Part shown: piece after piece, positions 18,306 to 30,193 of the stretch
Numbering within the stretch: the stretch's first letter is position 1
Layout: every line of letters starts with the position of its first letter
NCBI GenBank assembly: GCA_030068145.1
Contig: JAPJBO010000278.1
Span: 1 to 64,000, forward strand
Length of the DNA: 64,000 nt
Direction: 5' to 3'
Source of the DNA: Diplonema papillatum
Taxonomy: Eukaryota > Euglenozoa > Diplonemea > Diplonemida > Diplonemidae
Program-made: the position numbers and the translations under genes
Notes under the pieces: generated by a model
Databases searched by the model: none
The model's input: only the letters and a program-made list of their open reading frames with translations
Told to the model about the DNA's origin: nothing

Positions 18306-18411
18306 CGTTCGTATTTTGGTTCTCGAGTAGCCCACCCCCCCCTCCTCCTGGTTTACTGGCTGGGTTGTCCTGCTCTGGGTTTGATGTCCGATTCCCACAG
18401 TGAAACTGAGA

Positions 18412-21400
18412 TATCGGGGAGTTTCGGGGAGTACGGGAATCGGAAACCGAGAATCGGAAACCGAGAATCGGAAACCGAGAATCGGAAACCGAGAATCGGA
18501 AACCGAGAATCGGAAACCGAGAATCGGAAACCGAGAATCGGAAACCGAGAATCGGAAACCGAGAATCGGAAACCGAGAATCGGAAACCGAGAATCGGAAA
18601 CCGAGAATCGGAAACCGAGAATCGGAAACCGAGAATCGGAAACCGAGAATCGGAAACCGAGAATCGGAAACCGAGAATCGGAAACCGAGAATCGGAAACC
18701 GAGAATCGGAAACCGAGAATCGGAAACCGAGAATCGGAAACCGAGAATCGGAAACCGAGAATCGGAAACCGAGAATCGGAAACCGAGAATCGGAAACCGA
18801 GAATCGGAAACCGAGAATCGGAAACCGAGAATCGGAAACCGAGAATCGGAAACCGAGAATCGGAAACCGAGAATCGGAAACCGAGAATCGGAAACCGAGA
18901 ATCGGAAACCGAGAATCGGAAACCGAGAATCGGAAACCGAGAATCGGAAACCGAGAATCGGAAACCGAGAATCGGAAACCGAGAATCGGAAACCGAGAAT
19001 CGGAAACCGAGAATCGGAAACCGAGAATCGGAAACCGAGAATCGGAAACCGAGAATCGGAAACCGAGAATCGGAAACCGAGAATCGGAAACCGAGAATCG
19101 GAAACCGAGAATCGGAAACCGAGAATCGGAAACCGAGAATCGGAAACCGAGAATCGGAAACCGAGAATCGGAAACCGAGAATCGGAAACCGAGAATCGGA
19201 AACCGAGAATCGGAAACCGAGAATCGGAAACCGAGAATCGGAAACCGAGAATCGGAAACCGAGAATCGGAAACCGAGAATCGGAAACCGAGAATCGGAAA
19301 CCGAGAATCGGAAACCGAGAATCGGAAACCGAGAATCGGAAACCGAGAATCGGAAACCGAGAATCGGAAACCGAGAATCGGAAACCGAGAATCGGAAACC
19401 GAGAATCGGAAACCGAGAATCGGAAACCGAGAATCGGAAACCGAGAATCGGAAACCGAGAATCGGAAACCGAGAATCGGAAACCGAGAATCGGAAACCGA
19501 GAATCGGAAACCGAGAATCGGAAACCGAGAATCGGAAACCGAGAATCGGAAACCGAGAATCGGAAACCGAGAATCGGAAACCGAGAATCGGAAACCGAGA
19601 ATCGGAAACCGAGAATCGGAAACCGAGAATCGGAAACCGAGAATCGGAAACCGAGAATCGGAAACCGAGAATCGGAAACCGAGAATCGGAAACCGAGAAT
19701 CGGAAACCGAGAATCGGAAACCGAGAATCGGAAACCGAGAATCGGAAACCGAGAATCGGAAACCGAGAATCGGAAACCGAGAATCGGAAACCGAGAATCG
19801 GAAACCGAGAATCGGAAACCGAGAATCGGAAACCGAGAATCGGAAACCGAGAATCGGAAACCGAGAATCGGAAACCGAGAATCGGAAACCGAGAATCGGA
19901 AACCGAGAATCGGAAACCGAGAATCGGAAACCGAGAATCGGAAACCGAGAATCGGAAACCGAGAATCGGAAACCGAGAATCGGAAACCGAGAATCGGAAA
20001 CCGAGAATCGGAAACCGAGAATCGGAAACCGAGAATCGGAAACCGAGAATCGGAAACCGAGAATCGGAAACCGAGAATCGGAAACCGAGAATCGGAAACC
20101 GAGAATCGGAAACCGAGAATCGGAAACCGAGAATCGGAAACCGAGAATCGGAAACCGAGAATCGGAAACCGAGAATCGGAAACCGAGAATCGGAAACCGA
20201 GAATCGGAAACCGAGAATCGGAAACCGAGAATCGGAAACCGAGAATCGGAAACCGAGAATCGGAAACCGAGAATCGGAAACCGAGAATCGGAAACCGAGA
20301 ATCGGAAACCGAGAATCGGAAACCGAGAATCGGAAACCGAGAATCGGAAACCGAGAATCGGAAACCGAGAATCGGAAACCGAGAATCGGAAACCGAGAAT
20401 CGGAAACCGAGAATCGGAAACCGAGAATCGGAAACCGAGAATCGGAAACCGAGAATCGGAAACCGAGAATCGGAAACCGAGAATCGGAAACCGAGAATCG
20501 GAAACCGAGAATCGGAAACCGAGAATCGGAAACCGAGAATCGGAAACCGAGAATCGGAAACCGAGAATCGGAAACCGAGAATCGGAAACCGAGAATCGGA
20601 AACCGAGAATCGGAAACCGAGAATCGGAAACCGAGAATCGGAAACCGAGAATCGGAAACCGAGAATCGGAAACCGAGAATCGGAAACCGAGAATCGGAAA
20701 CCGAGAATCGGAAACCGAGAATCGGAAACCGAGAATCGGAAACCGAGAATCGGAAACTCCGAGAACCACCTGGTCCAGATTTGGGAGTATCGGGGAGTTT
20801 CGGGGAGTACGGGAATCGGAAACCGAGAATCGGAAACCGAGGATCGGAAACCGAGAATCGGAAACCGAGAATCGGAAACCGAGAATCGGAAACCGAGAAT
20901 CGGAAACCGAGAATCGGAAACCGAGAATCGGAAACCGAGAATCGGAAACCGAGAATCGGAAACCGAGAATCGGAAACCGAGAATCGGAAACCGAGAATCG
21001 GAAACCGAGAATCGGAAACCGAGAATCGGAAACCGAGAATCGGAAACCGAGAATCGGAAACCGAGAATCGGAAACCGAGAATCGGAAACCGAGAATCGGA
21101 AACCGAGAATCGGAAACCGAGAATCGGAAACCGAGAATCGGAAACCGAGAATCGGAAACCGAGAATCGGAAACCGAGAATCGGAAACCGAGAATCGGAAA
21201 CCGAGAATCGGAAACCGAGAATCGGAAACCGAGAATCGGAAACCGAGAATCGGAAACCGAGAATCGGAAACCGAGAATCGGAAACCGAGAATCGGAAACC
21301 GAGAATCGGAAACCGAGAATCGGAAACCGAGAATCGGAAACCGAGAATCGGAAACCGAGAATCGGAAACCGAGAATCGGAAACCGAGAATCGGAAACCGA

Positions 21401-24195
21401 GAATCGGAAACCGAGAATCGGAAACCGAGAATCGGAAACCGAGAATCGGAAACCGAGAATCGGAAACCGAGAATCGGAAACCGAGAATCGGAAACCGAGA
21501 ATCGGAAACCGAGAATCGGAAACCGAGAATCGGAAACCGAGAATCGGAAACCGAGAATCGGAAACCGAGAATCGGAAACCGAGAATCGGAAACCGAGAAT
21601 CGGAAACCGAGAATCGGAAACCGAGAATCGGAAACCGAGAATCGGAAACCGAGAATCGGAAACCGAGAATCGGAAACCGAGAATCGGAAACCGAGAATCG
21701 GAAACCGAGAATCGGAAACCGAGAATCGGAAACCGAGAATCGGAAACCGAGAATCGGAAACCGAGAATCGGAAACCGAGAATCGGAAACCGAGAATCGGA
21801 AACCGAGAATCGGAAACCGAGAATCGGAAACCGAGAATCGGAAACCGAGAATCGGAAACCGAGAATCGGAAACCGAGAATCGGAAACCGAGAATCGGAAA
21901 CCGAGAATCGGAAACCGAGAATCGGAAACCGAGAATCGGAAACCGAGAATCGGAAACCGAGAATCGGAAACCGAGAATCGGAAACCGAGAATCGGAAACC
22001 GAGAATCGGAAACCGAGAATCGGAAACCGAGAATCGGAAACCGAGAATCGGAAACCGAGAATCGGAAACCGAGAATCGGAAACCGAGAATCGGAAACCGA
22101 GAATCGGAAACCGAGAATCGGAAACCGAGAATCGGAAACCGAGAATCGGAAACCGAGAATCGGAAACCGAGAATCGGAAACCGAGAATCGGAAACCGAGA
22201 ATCGGAAACCGAGAATCGGAAACCGAGAATCGGAAACCGAGAATCGGAAACCGAGAATCGGAAACCGAGAATCGGAAACCGAGAATCGGAAACCGAGAAT
22301 CGGAAACCGAGAATCGGAAACCGAGAATCGGAAACCGAGAATCGGAAACCGAGAATCGGAAACCGAGAATCGGAAACCGAGAATCGGAAACCGAGAATCG
22401 GAAACCGAGAATCGGAAACCGAGAATCGGAAACCGAGAATCGGAAACCGAGAATCGGAAACCGAGAATCGGAAACCGAGAATCGGAAACCGAGAATCGGA
22501 AACCGAGAATCGGAAACCGAGAATCGGAAACCGAGAATCGGAAACCGAGAATCGGAAACCGAGAATCGGAAACCGAGAATCGGAAACCGAGAATCGGAAA
22601 CCGAGAATCGGAAACCGAGAATCGGAAACCGAGAATCGGAAACCGAGAATCGGAAACCGAGAATCGGAAACCGAGAATCGGAAACCGAGAATCGGAAACC
22701 GAGAATCGGAAACCGAGAATCGGAAACCGAGAATCGGAAACCGAGAATCGGAAACCGAGAATCGGAAACCGAGAATCGGAAACCGAGAATCGGAAACCGA
22801 GAATCGGAAACCGAGAATCGGAAACCGAGAATCGGAAACCGAGAATCGGAAACCGAGAATCGGAAACCGAGAATCGGAAACCGAGAATCGGAAACCGAGA
22901 ATCGGAAACCGAGAATCGGAAACCGAGAATCGGAAACCGAGAATCGGAAACCGAGAATCGGAAACCGAGAATCGGAAACCGAGAATCGGAAACCGAGAAT
23001 CGGAAACCGAGAATCGGAAACCGAGAATCGGAAACCGAGAATCGGAAACCGAGAATCGGAAACCGAGAATCGGAAACCGAGAATCGGAAACCGAGAATCG
23101 GAAACCGAGAATCGGAAACCGAGAATCGGAAACCGAGAATCGGAAACCGAGAATCGGAAACCGAGAATCGGAAACCGAGAATCGGAAACCGAGAATCGGA
23201 AACCGAGAATCGGAAGAATCGAGAATCGGAAACCGAGAATCGGAAACCGAGAATCGGAAACCGAGAATCGGAAACCGAGAATCGGAAACCGAGAATCGGA
23301 AACCGAGAATCGGAAACCGAGAATCGGAAACCGAGAATCGGAAACCGAGAATCGGAAACCGAGAATCGGAAACCGAGAATCGGAAACCGAGAATCGGAAA
23401 CCGAGAATCGGAAACCGAGAATCGGAAACTCCGAGAACCACCTGGTCCAGATTTGGGAGTATCGGGGAGTTTCGGGGAGTACGGGAATCGGAAACCGAGA
23501 ATCGGAAACCGAGGATCGGAAACCGAGAATCGGAAACCGAGAATCGGAAACCGAGAATCGGAAACCGAGAATCGGAAACCGAGAATCGGAAACTCCGAGA
23601 ACCACCTGGTCCAGATTTGGGAGTATCGGGGAGTTTCGGGGAGTACGGGAATCGGAAACAGAGAATCGGAAACCGAGGATCGGAAACCGAGAATCGGAAA
23701 CCGAGAATCGGAAACCGAGAATCGGAAACCGAGAATCGGAAACCGAGAATCGGAAACCGAGAATCGGAAACCGAGAATCGGAAACCGAGAATCGGAAACC
23801 GAGAATCGGAAACCGAGAATCGGAAACCGAGAATCGGAAACCGAGAATCGGAAACCGAGAATCGGAAACCGAGAATCGGAAACCGAGAATCGGAAACCGA
23901 GAATCGGAAACCGAGAATCGGAAACCGAGAATCGGAAACCGAGAATCGGAAACCGAGAATCGGAAACCGAGAATCGGAAACCGAGAATCGGAAACCGAGA
24001 ATCGGAAACCGAGAATCGGAAACCGAGAATCGGAGACACCGAGAATCGGATACACCGAGAATCGGATACACCGAGAATCGGATACACCGAGAATCGGATA
24101 CACCGAGAATCGGATACACCGAGAATCGGAAACCGAGAATCGGATACACCAAGAATCGGATACACCGAGAATCGGAAACCCCGAGAATGAAATAC
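18412..24195 (+). repeat. 14-bp minisatellite array, right part
   Basis: About 5.8 kb of CGGAAACCGAGAAT units, long runs without a single change. Interludes start at 20757, 23429 and 23593; a partial one at the left edge completes the interlude split by the YR element. One irregular unit (CGGAAGAAT) lies near 23213. From about 24032 the unit changes to a 16-bp form, CGGATACACCGAGAAT, and decays by 24195. Homogeneous runs indicate recent expansion by unequal exchange or slippage. All six frames are free of stops. Confidence 0.95.
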
Positions 24196-25310
24196 GGAGA
24201 TCGGAAACACTAAGAAAACGTACTATCTTGGGTATTGACTCGTATCGTGCCTTTTAGTAAACCGTTTACCTGTCACCTGGCACAGTGCGCAACCAGGATA
24301 CTGAACCCGGGACGCAGCCAATCAAAAAATTGGCACCAGGGTTCGAGGAACGGATCCGACGGAAAATCGGAATCGGAAATGTCGAACCCAAAAATGGCTG
24401 GGAATTAGTTGGACGTTAGGAAAATTGTCAGTGTTTGAGAATGGGCAAGAAGTTAGCGAGTGTTCGAGAATGGCAAAGAGTTCTTCCCTCGGACGACGAA
24501 GGAGCCGGGGGCAGTGAAGTAACGAAGCCGCGAACGGTGGGTGGTGACCCCTGCGAACAGCCTACCTGGCCCTGGCCCACGCCGGATGCCCCAGGCGGCG
24601 ACGCTTTGGCATGACAGAAACCTCAAGGGGAGCAGCTAGAGGCATCGTCCACGCTTCAAGCACCCACACACTGCGAGTCGTAATGAGCACTGTTGCTGAC
24701 TTCAATAAAAGGCAGACCAGACACGTTGTCGGTCGTTCTCGCAATTTGTCAATATCGACAGAGGTGAATACCGCACCAGAAAACTGTCCAATAGGCGCGT
24801 CGGGTGCCCCGGCTCGCCGAAAGCCCCCTGTTGCTCCCGGAACTTCCCGTAGATCCGTCCCCAGCCCCGGAGAGTCTCGGCCCCACGGGGCTGCGGGCTC
24901 AACGCCGGAGTCTCCGCGCTTCTTTTCGACAGGTGTATGGAAACGCCGTTTCTTTTGAAAGGAAGCGGCTGGTGCGCCAGGGTTGTAGGTCCGCCACTAC
25001 CACAATGCGAGGCCGTTGGTCAACGTACTGAAGACAATCGGGACAACACTTACCGTTTCCAAGAAGAAGGCAAAACGGATACGATCGTAGAGGACGGTGG
25101 GAGCTCCGCGCCACAGGCCACAAGACCGGGTTTCCGCGGCGGCGTAAAAAAGAAGTGCCATCGGCACCAGAAGGTGAGACGCAGCATGTACGCCGGGGAA
25201 ACTTTCGCCGCCAGAAGGGGTGATGGCCACACGGAAAGGTGTGCGTTGACCACATGATGGACAAATTGCTCCAAAGCAATTGCTAGCACGAGAGATGAGC
25301 AGGTAGCCAG
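24196..25310. other. Gene-poor stretch after the minisatellite
   Basis: A transition from minisatellite into mixed sequence. An ORF at 24937-25257 (+) and an antisense one at 24899-25279 (-, with a CCPDC pair) look somewhat protein-like, but neither shows a known domain or clear splice sites, so I do not call either. Confidence 0.3.
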
Positions 25311-25314
25311 TGGC

Positions 25315-25500
25315 TCACAAACAGAGTCGTGGCATCACTGTGTGGCCTGACCGATGCCAGCGAAGACGACCCACTGCGCGCATGAGGTGGACGACACTGA
25401 CGAAACCCGCACAGAATTTCAACAGTATCAGGGCCAGGTGTGCGTCGGCGACGGAGGCTATCATCCGCATCTTCCTTGCAGCGGGGATCCACAGGCCCAA
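25315..25500 (-). pseudogene. Fragment of the RLE-type LINE ORF (after RT motif C)
   Basis: On the minus strand this encodes RKMRMIAS...LLKFCAGFVSVVHLMRAVG. The last 19 residues are identical to the LINE copy B product at about 6256-6312, and the first block matches at about 6205-6225. Outside this segment the match is lost on both sides. It is a short, diverged relic, and shows an older activity of the same LINE family in the other orientation. Confidence 0.8.
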
Positions 25501-25537
25501 AGTGTGCATGGTGTGAGGTTTAGCTACAGTAGCCTTT

Positions 25538-25559
25538 TGTAGCAGCTATAGCTGCTACA
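25538..25559. repeat. 22-bp perfect palindrome
   Basis: TGTAGCAGCTATAGCTGCTA followed by CA is its own reverse complement. It lies in a cluster of GTAGCCTTTTGTAGC motifs that reappear inverted near 28290-28312. Confidence 0.8.
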
Positions 25560-28360
25560 GTTTTTAGCTCCTGTAGCTTTTTGTAGCCTTTTGTAGCCTT
25601 TTTTTTGTGCTATCAAAATACGATTCAAACCCATGTGAAACGTCACCCAAACCCGAATTCCGTCTGGGTTTCCACTTTTTTTGACGATTGTGGCGTCTGT
25701 CAGTGTCAGCAGCGTTCACGTTCTTGCTCTGTAGCAGTGTACGGTCTCCTGCACGGGCACAGGCTGCAGTAGGGGAAGGCTCTTGCAACTGCAGGCTACA
25801 ATAGCGAGTCCAACAGTGTGGAGGCTGGCCCCGGGGCTTCGGGGCTGAGCTGGCCCAAGAATGGGTTGTTCTTCGGGTGCGCACTTTGAAACCAACCAAG
25901 GAAATCGGCCGCCCTTGTCAGTCAGTCGTGCGGTCTGGAGGCTGGCCGGTGCCGGGACTCTTTTTTTCTCCGGGGCTGAGAATGGAACAGGGGGGCACTT
26001 TCTACTGTTTCAACGTTTCACAGTAGATCTATTCGCAGTGCCGCCGCGGGGCTCTCCGCGCGAGGTTGAGCCCCGGCACCGGCCTGTGTGGGACTTCCAA
26101 ACTTGGACCAAAACCAATACAAAAACACGTGCGTATCCTTAGCTTTGTGTACGGGCAGGACAGTAAGACAGCCGGACCGTGGCTGCACCTGGAGTCTTTC
26201 ACCAAGAGTAGCTTTTTGCCCGACATTCTGCATCAGCATCAGTTCGGTCTTGAGTCAGAGTCTGACGCTTCTCGGCGAGCATCGCGGTAGCCGGGTGAGT
26301 GACTGAGCCTCTTGTCGACTGTGACGCATGCCGTGTTGGCTACACGGACTGCTGATACTGGTGGCTGTTGAAAGCCTGTATCACAGGCTGCAGTCCGATG
26401 AGGACGAGTCACGCATCCAAGCCACTACAATTGCGCTGCGCAAGGAGTCGCAGTACTGAGCCGCGCCTGCATTTCAAGTTCACTGCTGAGCCAAGTGCAT
26501 GCTAATTCAAGTGGTTCATGTACTTAAATTGACTCAATGCTGAGCCGTGTTGCCGCAGCGGGCATCATGCCTGCCGCACGCATGGCAGAGGAACCTGCCA
26601 AGAGTGCAAAAGGCTCCCTACGCTGACGCAGAGGCGACCGGCGGCATGTTGCAGCCGCGGCCACCACCAGTCCAACAAGCCGAACCCCCGTCCAGTCAAC
26701 CCCCGGACGCAACAAGAAGAAGAGGCCCTCCTCACCCACCCAAGTGGGCGTACAACGGGAAACGCCAGTAGGAAAGCGAGCGGCGTGAGTGCCGCTCGCG
26801 GCAACGAAAAGGGACGGCGACGACCGGACGGGCGACCAAGAGGCCGCCACCAACGCCAGGAACCAGCGAACGACCAGCGCTGAAGAAGAGGGTGCTCGCT
26901 TGCGGCCCGATCGCCGGCCGCAAGCGGAAGAAGACGAAGGCGACCACACCCGACTCAGGGGTGCATCGAAGGAAGAAGAAGGTACCGAGGGCAAGCAGCT
27001 CTCAGAAACGACCGGGGACCACGGGCACACCAATGCCCTCGAAAGTGGAAAACGGGCACTCCTGCCCGCCCTCGTACTCGCCATTCGTTGTATTGTTTCA
27101 CGACTCAGTCTTTGGAATCGCAAGAAAGCCAAATCCCGCTAGCGCCACAAATGCTCGACCTTGACGACGCAATGGCAGGTGACGACGTCATCCGATAACC
27201 TGGCTATCGAGGCAGTGCATGCTAATCCATGAACTTAAAAGAACTCAATGCTGAGCCGCACTCACAGTGGGTGGCACTCCCGGCAGAGATGCATCATCCG
27301 GCTACGAACCGGTACGTCCCAGCCAACTGTAGCAGTCAAGTTGCAAATCACCAACCACCACGAAGCTTTGTCGAAGGCCGTTGGGCAAAAGAAAACAGTC
27401 GAGCGACGAAACGGAGTCATCACGATTTCCCAAGAAGTCTACAGTAGGGTCGGGCGTGCGTGCACCCTACGACCCGACCCTACTGTTCCCGGGCACCTGC
27501 CAGCACCGGTGCCAGCCCCCACCCTGTTCTGTACTACTAGTACAGTCACCCGCAGCACCCCGCTCGCAGTCAGGGCAGTGCAAGTCGCACGGCTCAACGT
27601 GTGCTGCGTTGCAGGCTAAAGTTTCGTGACACGTCTCGTATTGTTTCCTTGATCAGAATTTGGATGAGCACTCTCGGTTTGTGAAAACAGGGATGATGAG
27701 TGTGGCTGCCGGCAGCAGTGCCGCGGAACAAGCACAGCGGAGTGACAGCCACGCGTTCGTAGCGCGGTGGCGGCGACGTCTGCAGAGTCTGGGGGTGCGG
27801 TAAGGATCGGCAAGGCCTCCGGGTTCAGTCGGCGTTTCCGCCATATCCAGCAGTCTTGAACAGGTGATGACTCAGCTGGGAACGGAGATTTTCTTCGAGC
27901 TGCCGGCCATTGAACTTCAATTTGAAGCCTACAAGGGTTTCGGCAGACGAGTGTGAGCCCGGGCCCGGGAGTGCAATGAGAGCTCCAGCCCGGGGCTCCG
28001 GGCCCACACTGTCTCGAGTGCTCTTCGCTCTGCGGTTGGGGTCCTGATTGGAACCGTCGTGACTCTGGCGCCCCAGGCTTCCCTGCTGCATCACCCTCGC
28101 CGCCTGCGTGGTTGCAGCCGACCCTACCGACCCTCACTGAGGCTCGGTAGGCTGCAGCGGGCCCGGCAGTGAGGCCTTAGTGCACAGGGCAAAGCAGGTG
28201 CCGGGAAACACGTCAAAATATGCCCAGAAAACTTCGAAACTGAAGAAATTGGGGCGAAAAGTATCCTGAATGGGCTGGGAGCCCGCCAAAAAAAAAGAGC
28301 TACAAAAGGCTACTTTAGACATATTTGCCCACACTTTAACTATGGCTAGCCATAGCTTGT
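25560..28360. other. Gene-poor region bounded by imperfect inverted repeats
   Basis: GTAGCCTTTTGTAGC-type sequence at 25524-25605 is inverted at 28290-28312 (GAGCTACAAAAGGCTAC). A GC-rich block at about 25813-25855 (ACAGTGTGGAGGCTGGCCCC) is matched inversely at about 27970-28012. These could be ends of a decayed 2.8-kb TIR element. Inside, a short block (GTGCATGCTAAT...ACTCAATGCTGAGCCG) occurs at about 26497 and again near 27215. Basic, Lys/Arg-rich frames at 26892-27164 and 27381-27629 lack recognisable domains. Confidence 0.35.
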
Positions 28361-29247
28361 GACTACTGCAAGAACAATTTCGCTATGAATTTAGTCTTGG
28401 GACCCGCGTTTCTTTTCAATTTTCGGAATCGGCCAACAGGCAGCGCAACGAGTGCGGTAACGTGTGAGGGCAGCAACACGACCGGGAATAAATAAGCTCG
28501 GCGTAAAAGGTTCGAAAAACATACTGCGCTAACGCTTTGACGAGAGCTTCGTTCTGAGGACAGAGGATGGTGGACGGGTTCATCTTTGTGCTGGCACCCC
28601 GCACGTATTTGACATCATCGGGGCCCTGGCAATCGTGCTCATGGTTGCAGGACGAAGCCCATCGTCTGGCTGAAAGCAGGATGCACCGAACAGGCTCGCA
28701 GACGGCACGCCGGACAAACATTTCCCCCCTTCCGACGGCGCTTGTGTCAGACTAGCCCACCCAGGGGGGTGGCTTGCTCCTTCTTCGGCAGTTTGGCTGC
28801 CTTCAGGAAGTTGCTTGGTCTCTGTTTTCGTGTTGCGTGTTTGTCAAGACAAAGCCAGGGTATTTCAGAAGTTTGGGCGGCTGAGCCCAAAACCCGGGTG
28901 TCAGCCAAGGAAGACCGGGCGGAGTATGCTAGCACCTTGCAGCGCATCCCAGCTATTTGTAGATCGTGTATTCGAGGTCATTACGTGACGCTAAAAATTG
29001 GAAGTCCAGCGGTCAAACTACTCTGGGTTCGTCAGGTGTCACGTATGGTGGAGAAGTTGGTCAGGTGCCTGGTCGAATTTGGTCGGGTTTGCGGGGGGTT
29101 TTAAGATTTCTGTTGGAGAATACGAGCTCGTCACTCGCACAACCGCAGCTTTCGTCACGGTTTGCGGCGATGAGCTTATCATCTCCTCCAACATCATACA
29201 TCAGCCTAACCACCACTTCACCACTTCACGAATTTGACGAATAGTAT
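28361..29247. other. No recognisable feature
   Basis: Only short, non-convincing frames. The stretch includes the small palindrome CTATGGCTAGCCATAG just to its left (about 28339-28354). Confidence 0.4.
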
Positions 29248-29649
29248 TTATCACTCATTCCACGAAAAAGTGTCACAGATTTCGGCTTTTTTCGGATTTC
29301 TGCCGAAGATTTCCATCTGCAAATCCGAAAATGGTCGGTTTCGAGATTTTTAGGACACGTTTGAATCCGTTGAGGACAGGGCTTTCCGAATATCTGGTCG
29401 GATAAAATTTTTGACCGACCCCCCCCCCCATAAATTGAGGCCGGGTCTCCAAAAAATGGGGTCTGAAAATCGACTTTTTTTTTTCTCGGCATGCAGGAAC
29501 AAGTCAGATTTGACTCGCCACAGAATTCTACGGGGGTGCCGATACGGTCCCGTGACAGAACTACGCGATTCCTCAAAAATTTGGAGGAAAATCCCAAAAT
29601 TGTGTCTCCTCCTGCCGGATACGACGAAATTTTTTCGAGAAAAAAAAAC

Positions 29650-29724
29650 ACCCAAAGCGGGACTCGAACCGGCGACCAAAAGAGTCATGGATGAGTGCAC
29701 TGACGGCTATGCTACTTGTGCCAA
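29650..29724 (-). other. tRNA-like module in TIR element copy 2
   Basis: On the minus strand: A box TAGCATAGCCG (29704-29714) and perfect B box GGTTCGAGTCC (29660-29670). It is shared with copy 3 at 42799-42873. The acceptor arms do not pair convincingly. Confidence 0.6.
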
Positions 29725-29932
29725 AAATTCGAAAATGTTTATCTTTTCTTCCCTCGCAAACCACCAAAATGGTCGCTGGTTCGATTCCTCGGGGCGTCGA
29801 GCGTTTTGGACCTCGTAGTGCGTGTTCTGCTTACAGTGGTGGTGTAGCGGGGGTCAAACCGCAGACTTCCTGACGGGGCACGCGAACCACCCGGAAGGAT
29901 GATTCAAATACCGAAAATGAAATCGCCCGCGT

Positions 29933-30193
29933 AAGGGGGGCTCCTGGTCTAGTGGTTAGGACGTCGGACTATTATCCCATTTATCCCATTCGACCGCGGT
30001 TCGATTCCTCCTCAACCACTATTTCAGGTGTTCAGGGATTGGCTCCTGAATGCAACTCCTAGCCCAGTCTCTGTAAAAAACGGCTGCACAGGTTGACCGT
30101 GTGGGTGCCAAAGTGGCCCAAATACGATCCAGGGAGAGGCGACTATCACAGAAAATGGGGTACCCTGAGAAGTTTACCCAAAAAAAAAAAAAA
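29933..30193 (+). mobile_element. tRNA-derived SINE candidate
   Basis: This is the start of the segment missing from copy 3. It has a tRNA-like head with A box TGGTCTAGTGG (29945-29955) and B box GGTTCGATTCC (29998-30008), a body unrelated to the host element, and an A run at about 30179-30193. That is the plan of a tRNA-derived SINE. GCGT occurs at 29929-29932 and again at 30641-30644, but the A run is internal to the 708-base insertion, so the exact end is uncertain. Bases 30194-30640 hold nothing recognisable. Confidence 0.5.

Larger units (their letters stand above)
14202..18411 (-). mobile_element. Tyrosine-recombinase retrotransposon, Gag-YR-RT/RH order, inserted in the minisatellite
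   Basis: The 4,210-bp element splits one copy of the interlude: the left flank ends TTTGGGAG at 14201 and the right flank resumes TATCGGGGAG at 18412, which together give the uninterrupted interlude exactly. There is therefore no target duplication, as expected when a tyrosine recombinase integrates a circular intermediate. Reading the minus strand, the order is a Gag-like ORF, a tyrosine recombinase and RT-RNase H. DIRS, Ngaro and PAT elements have the recombinase last; the recombinase-before-RT order resembles the VIPER group described from trypanosomes. No clear terminal repeats were found by eye. Confidence 0.85.

Noticed and set aside
12790..24195. CRISPR-like array
   Set aside because: The 14-bp units are contiguous with no unique spacers; the interludes are themselves repeated, and the genome is eukaryotic.
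17262..24257. ORFs of about 2,280 and 2,296 residues
   Set aside because: They are the same minisatellite effect, joined by chance to the Gag-like ORF on one strand and to its antisense on the other.
26355..26420. Hammerhead-ribozyme-like sequence (CAGTCCGATGAGGACGA)
   Set aside because: A stem II-like GTCC-GATGA-GGAC hairpin is present, but the invariant CUGAUGA and GAAA core residues are not.
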